Source: Clostridia bacterium (GTDB taxonomy: Bacteria; Bacillota; Clostridia; UMGS1810). From it: 9,405 nucleotides of DNA. Below the pieces are notes generated by a model. The model saw nothing but the letters and a program-made list of their open reading frames with translations. It had not been told where the DNA came from and did no database searches. The stretch is taken from positions 1-9,405 of the forward strand of contig JAEDEG010000103.1 in the NCBI GenBank assembly GCA_016293435.1. Reading direction: 5' to 3'. Both the position numbers and the translations under genes were made by a program. Positions 5,193 through 9,405 of the stretch are shown one piece after another (position 1 is the first letter of the stretch; each line of letters begins with the position of its first letter).

Positions 5193-7823
5193 ATGAAAAA
5201 CTTACTGATTATAGACGGTAACAGCATCATAAACAGAGCATTTTACGGAATCCGTCTCCTTACAAACAAGCACGGTCTTTATACAAATGCAATATACGGA
5301 TTTCTCAAAATAATGTTTAAACATATGGAGGAGCTTAGTCCCGACTATATATGTGTAGCCTTTGACCTTAAGGCACCAACCTTCCGCCACAAAATGTATA
5401 CAGAATACAAGGCACAAAGAAAGGGCATGCCCGAAGAACTGCGTATGCAGATGCCTGTTATGAAAGAGGTTCTAAGGGCTATGAATATAGCCATCCTCGA
5501 GAAAGAGGGCTTTGAAGCGGATGACATAATAGGTACTGTCAGCCGCATATGCGAAGAAGAAAAAATACGCTGTAATATTCTGACCGGTGACAGGGATGAC
5601 CTTCAGCTTGCCTCCGACAACACAAATGTATTGCTCACAATTACCAAGATGGGCTCTACAACCACAACGATCTACAGCGGCAGCGCGGTATATGAGGAGT
5701 ATGGAGTTACACCCGCAGAGTTTGTTGACGTAAAAGCCCTTATGGGCGATTCTTCCGACAATGTGCCGGGGGTAAAGGGAATAGGCGAAAAAACAGCTTT
5801 CGGTTATATTCAGAAATTTAAATCATTGGAAGCACTGTATGAAAATCTGGATGACGAAATTGTAAAGCCTGCAGCCCGAAAAAAGCTCGAAGAGGACAAA
5901 GAAATGGCCTTTTTGAGCAAAAAGCTTTGCACCATAGACCGCAATGTTGAGCTTGGCGTCAAAACTGAGGATTTTGTCCGCAAGGAGTACAACATCGAAA
6001 AGCTCACCGAGCTTTTTATCAATCTGGAATTCAATGTGTTTTTGAAAGAAATTGCATCGGAAAACATGAAAGAAATCAATGCCGCAGCTGAGCTTAATAT
6101 CATTGGCAAAGATGCCTTACACCGTCTGATATCAGAAGCAAAGGAGCAGCTTGTATACCGTATGTATACAGAAAACGGCAAGGCTGTGGGGTTTGCTTTT
6201 AAGCAAGAAAGCAAGGTGTATTTTTGCAATGAGGAGGGCTTTATTTTCTCTTTGAAGGATGTGTTTGAAAATTCAAACATAACAAAGGTATCAAACAATA
6301 TAAAGGAGAGCATACTGACACTTGCATCACACGGTATCTGCTTTGAAGATGGGTATTTTGACATCGGAATCGGTGCATATATCATTAATCCCGCAAGATC
6401 CGCATATGATACAGCAAGTATAAGTATAGATCTGCTATCAGAAGCTCTTGCCTCCGAAAAGGATATTTTGGGAAGCGGTAAAAACAAAAAAACAGTTGCA
6501 GAGCTGGATGACAAATCGCTGCGCCTGTATGTATGCGGAGAGCTTTGTGCCATAGAAAAGCTTGCACAATACGAAAAAGATAAAATTTTTGAAAACGGCC
6601 AAAATGAGCTTATGTACAATATAGAGCTTCCTTTGATAAACGTGCTTGCTCAAATGGAGATAAACGGCTTTAAAATCGACAAAGACGCATTGAAAGAATT
6701 TACAGATTCGCTAAACTGCCGGATTGAAGAATTGGAAAGTGAAATATACTCTCTTGCCGGAGAAAAATTTAACATTAATTCTACAAAACAGCTCGGTGTA
6801 ATTTTGTTTGAAAAGCTGGGTCTAAAGGTTATTAAAAAAACCAAGACCGGCTATTCGACAGATGCGGCAGTGCTCGAAAAGCTGTCGGGCAGCCACAGTA
6901 TTATAGACAAAATTCTTGAATACCGCAGAGCTGCAAAGCTCAAATCCACCTACGGTGACGGGCTTCTTGCATTTATTAATCCCAAGACGGGCAGAATACA
7001 TTCAAGCTTTAATCAGACAGTTACGGCAACAGGCCGAATCAGCTCTGCCGAGCCCAATCTTCAAAACATCCCCATGAGACGTGAGGAGGGCAGAGAAATC
7101 AGAAAAATGTTTGTACCCAAATCGGACGACTATATTCTGATTGATGCCGATTATTCACAGATTGAGCTCCGGATTCTGGCTCACATTGCAAACGATGAAA
7201 CTATGATTGAAGCATTCAGAGCAGGCGAAGATATTCATGCCTCCACAGCAGCTAAGGTATTTGGAGTTGAAAAAGACGAGGTAACTCCACTGCTGCGTTC
7301 AAGAGCAAAGGCGGTCAACTTTGGCATTGTGTATGGAATGGGTGAATATTCACTCTCTCAGGATTTGCACATCTCTGTTAAGGAAGCAAAGGCATACATC
7401 GAAAGCTATTTTGAAAAATATAAAAACGTTAAAAAATATCTTGACGATACGGTTGCAAAAGCAAAGCGCGACGGCTATGTTACCACACTTTTCGGCAGAA
7501 GAAGATATATTCCCGAAATTGCATCGTCAAACTTTATGACGCGTTCTTTTGGCGAAAGAGTTGCCATGAACACCCCTATTCAAGGCACTGCGGCCGATAT
7601 AATAAAAATAGCTATGGTAAATGTATACAGAGAATTGAAATCGCGCAATCTTAAATCTCACCTTATTTTGCAGGTGCACGACGAACTCATTATAGAAACT
7701 GCAATCGGCGAGGAAGATGAGGTTGAAACACTTTTGAAAGAATGTATGACCAAAGCGGCAAACCTGAAAACTACTCTTCTTGCAGAAACCGGCAGAGGTG
7801 CAAACTGGTATGATGCACACTGA
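5193..7823 (+). CDS. polA: DNA polymerase I
   Basis: 876 aa, normal for Firmicute PolA. The start at 5193 gives the family N-terminus MKNLLIIDGNS. GAAGGG lies about 13 nt upstream. The 5'-3' flap nuclease (about 1-290) carries D8, the FEADD and TGDRDDLQL motifs and the helix-hairpin-helix GVKGIGEKTA. The central 3'-5' exonuclease domain (about 310-480) is degenerate: the DxE motif is replaced around YRMYTENGKAV, the second acidic site by NIKESI and the third by YVCGEL, so no proofreading is expected. The polymerase domain has motif A DADYSQIELR (D651, D653), motif B with R702, K706, F710 and Y714, and motif C VHDE (H829-E831). Phe710 corresponds to the residue that favours dNTPs over ddNTPs in Taq F667. 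Role: Okazaki fragment processing and repair synthesis. It is followed by coaE and a lytic transglycosylase, a common Clostridia order. Confidence 0.98.
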   Translation: MKNLLIIDGNSIINRAFYGIRLLTNKHGLYTNAIYGFLKIMFKHMEELSPDYICVAFDLKAPTFRHKMYTEYKAQRKGMPEELRMQMPVMKEVLRAMNIAILEKEGFEADDIIGTVSRICEEEKIRCNILTGDRDDLQLASDNTNVLLTITKMGSTTTTIYSGSAVYEEYGVTPAEFVDVKALMGDSSDNVPGVKGIGEKTAFGYIQKFKSLEALYENLDDEIVKPAARKKLEEDKEMAFLSKKLCTIDRNVELGVKTEDFVRKEYNIEKLTELFINLEFNVFLKEIASENMKEINAAAELNIIGKDALHRLISEAKEQLVYRMYTENGKAVGFAFKQESKVYFCNEEGFIFSLKDVFENSNITKVSNNIKESILTLASHGICFEDGYFDIGIGAYIINPARSAYDTASISIDLLSEALASEKDILGSGKNKKTVAELDDKSLRLYVCGELCAIEKLAQYEKDKIFENGQNELMYNIELPLINVLAQMEINGFKIDKDALKEFTDSLNCRIEELESEIYSLAGEKFNINSTKQLGVILFEKLGLKVIKKTKTGYSTDAAVLEKLSGSHSIIDKILEYRRAAKLKSTYGDGLLAFINPKTGRIHSSFNQTVTATGRISSAEPNLQNIPMRREEGREIRKMFVPKSDDYILIDADYSQIELRILAHIANDETMIEAFRAGEDIHASTAAKVFGVEKDEVTPLLRSRAKAVNFGIVYGMGEYSLSQDLHISVKEAKAYIESYFEKYKNVKKYLDDTVAKAKRDGYVTTLFGRRRYIPEIASSNFMTRSFGERVAMNTPIQGTAADIIKIAMVNVYRELKSRNLKSHLILQVHDELIIETAIGEEDEVETLLKECMTKAANLKTTLLAETGRGANWYDAH

Positions 7824-7853
7824 AATAAAAAAGTGAAGGGTGAAAAGAAAAAC

Positions 7854-7859
7854 AAGGAG
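7854..7859 (+). promoter_or_regulatory. ribosome binding site deciding the coaE start
   Basis: AAGGAG at 7854-7859 is 11 nt from the GTG at 7871. The earlier in-frame GTG at 7859 overlaps the site itself and cannot be used with it. This supports the N-terminus MIIGLTGG. Confidence 0.7.
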
Positions 7860-7870
7860 TGATTCAAGCA

Positions 7871-8470
7871 GTGATTATAGGACTTACCGGAGGTTCAGGC
7901 ACCGGAAAAAGCAGTGCAGCCCGTTTGTTTGAAAAAGAAGGCTTTGTAATAGTTGACTTTGACCGCATATCCAGAGAGGTAACCTCAAAGGGCAGCGAGT
8001 GTCTTAAGGAGCTCGAAGAAAATTTTGGCTCTATAATTATTGACGCTGACGGTAATCTCAACCGCAAAGCTCTTGGAGAAATTGTATTTGCCGACGAAGA
8101 AAAGCTTGCTCTGCTAAATCGAATAGAACACAAGTTTATCCTGAAAAAATCTGACGAAATCGAAAGAGAAAACGAGGGTAAAAACCTTGTTTTTGATGCT
8201 CCGCTTCTCTTTGAGGCAGGTCTTGAAAAAAAATGCGACTATGTGGTGAGTATTCTGGCAGAAAGAGAAAAAAGAATATCAAGAATATGCAAAAGAGACT
8301 CTCTCACAAGAGAATCTGCCCAAAAAAGAATAAACAGCCAGCCCTCTGACAATTTTTACGAAGAAAAAAGTGATTTTTGCGTTTATAACAACGAAAGCGC
8401 GCAGAAGCTTGAATTTCAAATTTGCAAAATATTAAGGAGCATTAAACTTAATGAATATAGCCAAATATAA
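7871..8470 (+). CDS. coaE: dephospho-CoA kinase
   Basis: 199 aa from the GTG at 7871, typical for CoaE. It phosphorylates the 3'-hydroxyl of dephospho-CoA with ATP, the last step of coenzyme A synthesis in the cytoplasm. The P-loop is GGSGTGKS at residues 7-14 (most CoaE proteins have Ile and Ala/Gly at positions 3-4 of this motif). VDFDRISREV at 28-37 holds the conserved Asp31, and DAPLLFEAGL is the conserved lid/CoA-region motif. The C-terminal SQPSDNFYEEKSDF is the family's usual region before the final helix. The gene starts 47 nt after polA with no terminator between, and its last 20 nt overlap the transglycosylase gene, so polA-coaE-transglycosylase is probably one operon. Confidence 0.95.
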   Translation: MIIGLTGGSGTGKSSAARLFEKEGFVIVDFDRISREVTSKGSECLKELEENFGSIIIDADGNLNRKALGEIVFADEEKLALLNRIEHKFILKKSDEIERENEGKNLVFDAPLLFEAGLEKKCDYVVSILAEREKRISRICKRDSLTRESAQKRINSQPSDNFYEEKSDFCVYNNESAQKLEFQICKILRSIKLNEYSQI

Positions 8471-9008
8471 TCACAGCAAAAAATTTACATATGTAATATT
8501 CGTTCTTATATTCATTCTGATATCGGTAGCCTTACTTATTAAACCTATAATGAAAAATATATACCCGCTTAAATTTGGAAATTATATTTCAAAATACAGC
8601 ACTATGTACGGTATTGACAAGTATCTTGTTATGGGAATAATAAGCTCCGAAAGCAAATTTGACGAAAATGCAGTAAGTCACAAGGCGGCAAAGGGTCTTA
8701 TGCAGTTGAAAGACGAAACTGCCAAGTGGTGTATCGAAAATTTTAACATAAAAGAAACCTCCGACCCAAGTGAAATGAACATAAGCATCGGCTGTGCTTA
8801 TATCAACTATCTTATTGACAAATACAAAGGCAACACCTTAACCGCTCTTGCCGCGTACAATGCCGGCGAGGGAAATGTGACACGGTGGCTTAAAGAGCAG
8901 GGCAGTCCGCCAGACAAGGCTCTCGGAGATATTCCTTTTGGCGAAACCGAAAAATATGTAAAAAAGGTGCTGCAAAGAGAAAAAGTGTACAGATTTTTGT
9001 ATAGCTGA
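8451..9008 (+). CDS. membrane-anchored lytic transglycosylase (SLT domain)
   Basis: 185 aa. Residues 12-30 form an N-terminal membrane anchor without a lipobox, placing the enzyme outside the cell. The goose-lysozyme/SLT fold follows: the catalytic glutamate is E67 in IISSESKFD, then AAKGLMQL, and AAYNAGEGNV as the substrate-cleft motif. It should cut glycan strands to 1,6-anhydromuramyl ends and take part in wall remodelling. The start at 8451 is set by AAGGAG at 8434-8439, 11 nt upstream and inside the end of coaE. The 20-nt overlap with coaE suggests translational coupling. At this size it is essentially only an anchor plus catalytic domain, as in the small transglycosylases found next to coaE in many Clostridia. 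Confidence 0.95.
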   Translation: MNIAKYNHSKKFTYVIFVLIFILISVALLIKPIMKNIYPLKFGNYISKYSTMYGIDKYLVMGIISSESKFDENAVSHKAAKGLMQLKDETAKWCIENFNIKETSDPSEMNISIGCAYINYLIDKYKGNTLTALAAYNAGEGNVTRWLKEQGSPPDKALGDIPFGETEKYVKKVLQREKVYRFLYS

Positions 9009-9032
9009 ATTTAATTTAACACAAAGTATTAA

Positions 9033-9074
9033 AGTGAGTTCGAAACCATCCTCACTCAAATAAAAACTAAGGAG
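9033..9074 (+). promoter_or_regulatory. preQ1-I riboswitch candidate controlling queT
   Basis: AGTGAG (9033-9038) and CTCACT (9051-9056) form a 6-bp stem around the 12-nt loop TTCGAAACCATC. An A-rich tail, CAAATAAAAACTAAGGAG (9057-9074), follows and includes the Shine-Dalgarno sequence. The order of short stem, loop starting with TTC, pyrimidine/A-rich 3' loop end, then AAAAACTAAGG is that of class I preQ1 aptamers, such as the one before B. subtilis queC. The 3' tail should fold back on the loop as a pseudoknot when ligand binds and hide the ribosome binding site, repressing translation. The downstream QueT-type gene is a classic target. I assign it by eye, without covariance scoring. No clear promoter is visible between 9009 and 9032. 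Confidence 0.85.
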
Positions 9075-9082
9075 AATAACAA

Positions 9083-9405
9083 ATGAATAAAAACAGAAAT
9101 TTTAAAGCAGCTTCTCTTGTTAGAAGCGCAATGATCGCAGCAATTTATGTGGTGTTGACTCTTATTGCAGGCTCGCTGGGGCTGGCAAGCGGAGCAATAC
9201 AAATCAGACTGTCGGAAGCACTGACCCTATTGCCCATACTGTTTCCGGAGGCAATAGCAGGGCTCACAATAGGCTGCCTGATTGCAAACGCTGTAACGGG
9301 ATGCGTTACGCTCGATATAATATTCGGAACACTTGCAACACTTATAGGTGCATACGGTACCTATTTGGCACGCAAATGCCGTCCGCTTGCAATATTATCG
9401 CCTAT
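9083..9405 (+). CDS. queT: QueT-family ECF transporter S component (partial, runs off the window)
   Basis: The first 107 codons are present and the 3' end lies outside the window. The start at 9083 has AAGGAG 8 nt upstream. After a short basic N-terminus come hydrophobic segments about 13-35, 46-70 and 76-94. The sequence IQIRLSEALTLLPILFPEA (about 37-55) and the Gly-rich stretch after it are characteristic of the QueT family, substrate-binding membrane subunits of energy-coupling factor transporters. The predicted substrate is a queuosine precursor such as preQ1 or queuine, and the preQ1-I-like leader independently supports this. It would work with a shared EcfA-EcfA'-EcfT energizing module encoded elsewhere. 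Confidence 0.92.
   Translation, partial: MNKNRNFKAASLVRSAMIAAIYVVLTLIAGSLGLASGAIQIRLSEALTLLPILFPEAIAGLTIGCLIANAVTGCVTLDIIFGTLATLIGAYGTYLARKCRPLAILSP

Noticed and set aside
5810..6619. Minus-strand frame of 269 codons inside polA
   Set aside because: It lies wholly within the central domain of PolA, is very rich in Ser/Leu/Phe as expected for an antisense shadow, and resembles no family.

Overview
The window looks like a chromosomal segment of a low- to mid-GC Gram-positive anaerobe, most likely an uncultured gut member of the Clostridia. This is inferred from strong AGGAG-type ribosome binding sites, near-consensus sigma-A promoters, a PolA with a decayed proofreading domain, a polA-coaE-lytic transglycosylase cluster, and a queT-type gene behind a preQ1-I-like leader. 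No mobile element, CRISPR array, tRNA or rRNA is visible. Most of the window is housekeeping, and I do not see a convincing new multi-gene system.

Left part, minus strand (about 1-2121): an AraC-family regulator (1288-2121) is followed by a purine-type phosphoribosyltransferase (651-1211, with its own TTGAAT-17-TATAAT promoter) and a small lipoprotein with a repetitive linker (122-631). A strong GC-rich hairpin (6-38) closes the unit. Between the lipoprotein stop and this hairpin lies a short stop-bounded reading frame (49-117) that reads like the last beta strand of a GH16/concanavalin-like glucanase. It may be the remnant of a lost gene.

Middle part: a divergent intergenic region (2122-2284) separates the AraC regulator from a plus-strand Gfo/Idh/MocA oxidoreductase resembling glycosidase family GH109 (2285-3514). 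The region carries back-to-back promoters and three near-identical 8-base direct repeats spaced 21 and 10 bp, as expected for an AraC-type operator. A local sugar-responsive regulator/enzyme pair is the simplest reading. The enzyme gene ends in a clear intrinsic terminator (3528-3569).

Right part, plus strand (3604-9405): a compact class B penicillin-binding protein (3610-5124) whose best-spaced start codon is ATT, DNA polymerase I (5193-7823, behind an extended -10 promoter), dephospho-CoA kinase (7871-8470), a membrane-anchored lytic transglycosylase overlapping coaE by 20 nt (8451-9008), a preQ1-I riboswitch candidate (9033-9074) and the first 107 codons of a QueT-type ECF transporter S component (9083 to the edge). 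The PBP and the transglycosylase act on the cell wall, PolA on DNA replication and repair, CoaE on coenzyme A synthesis, and QueT on uptake of a queuosine precursor.
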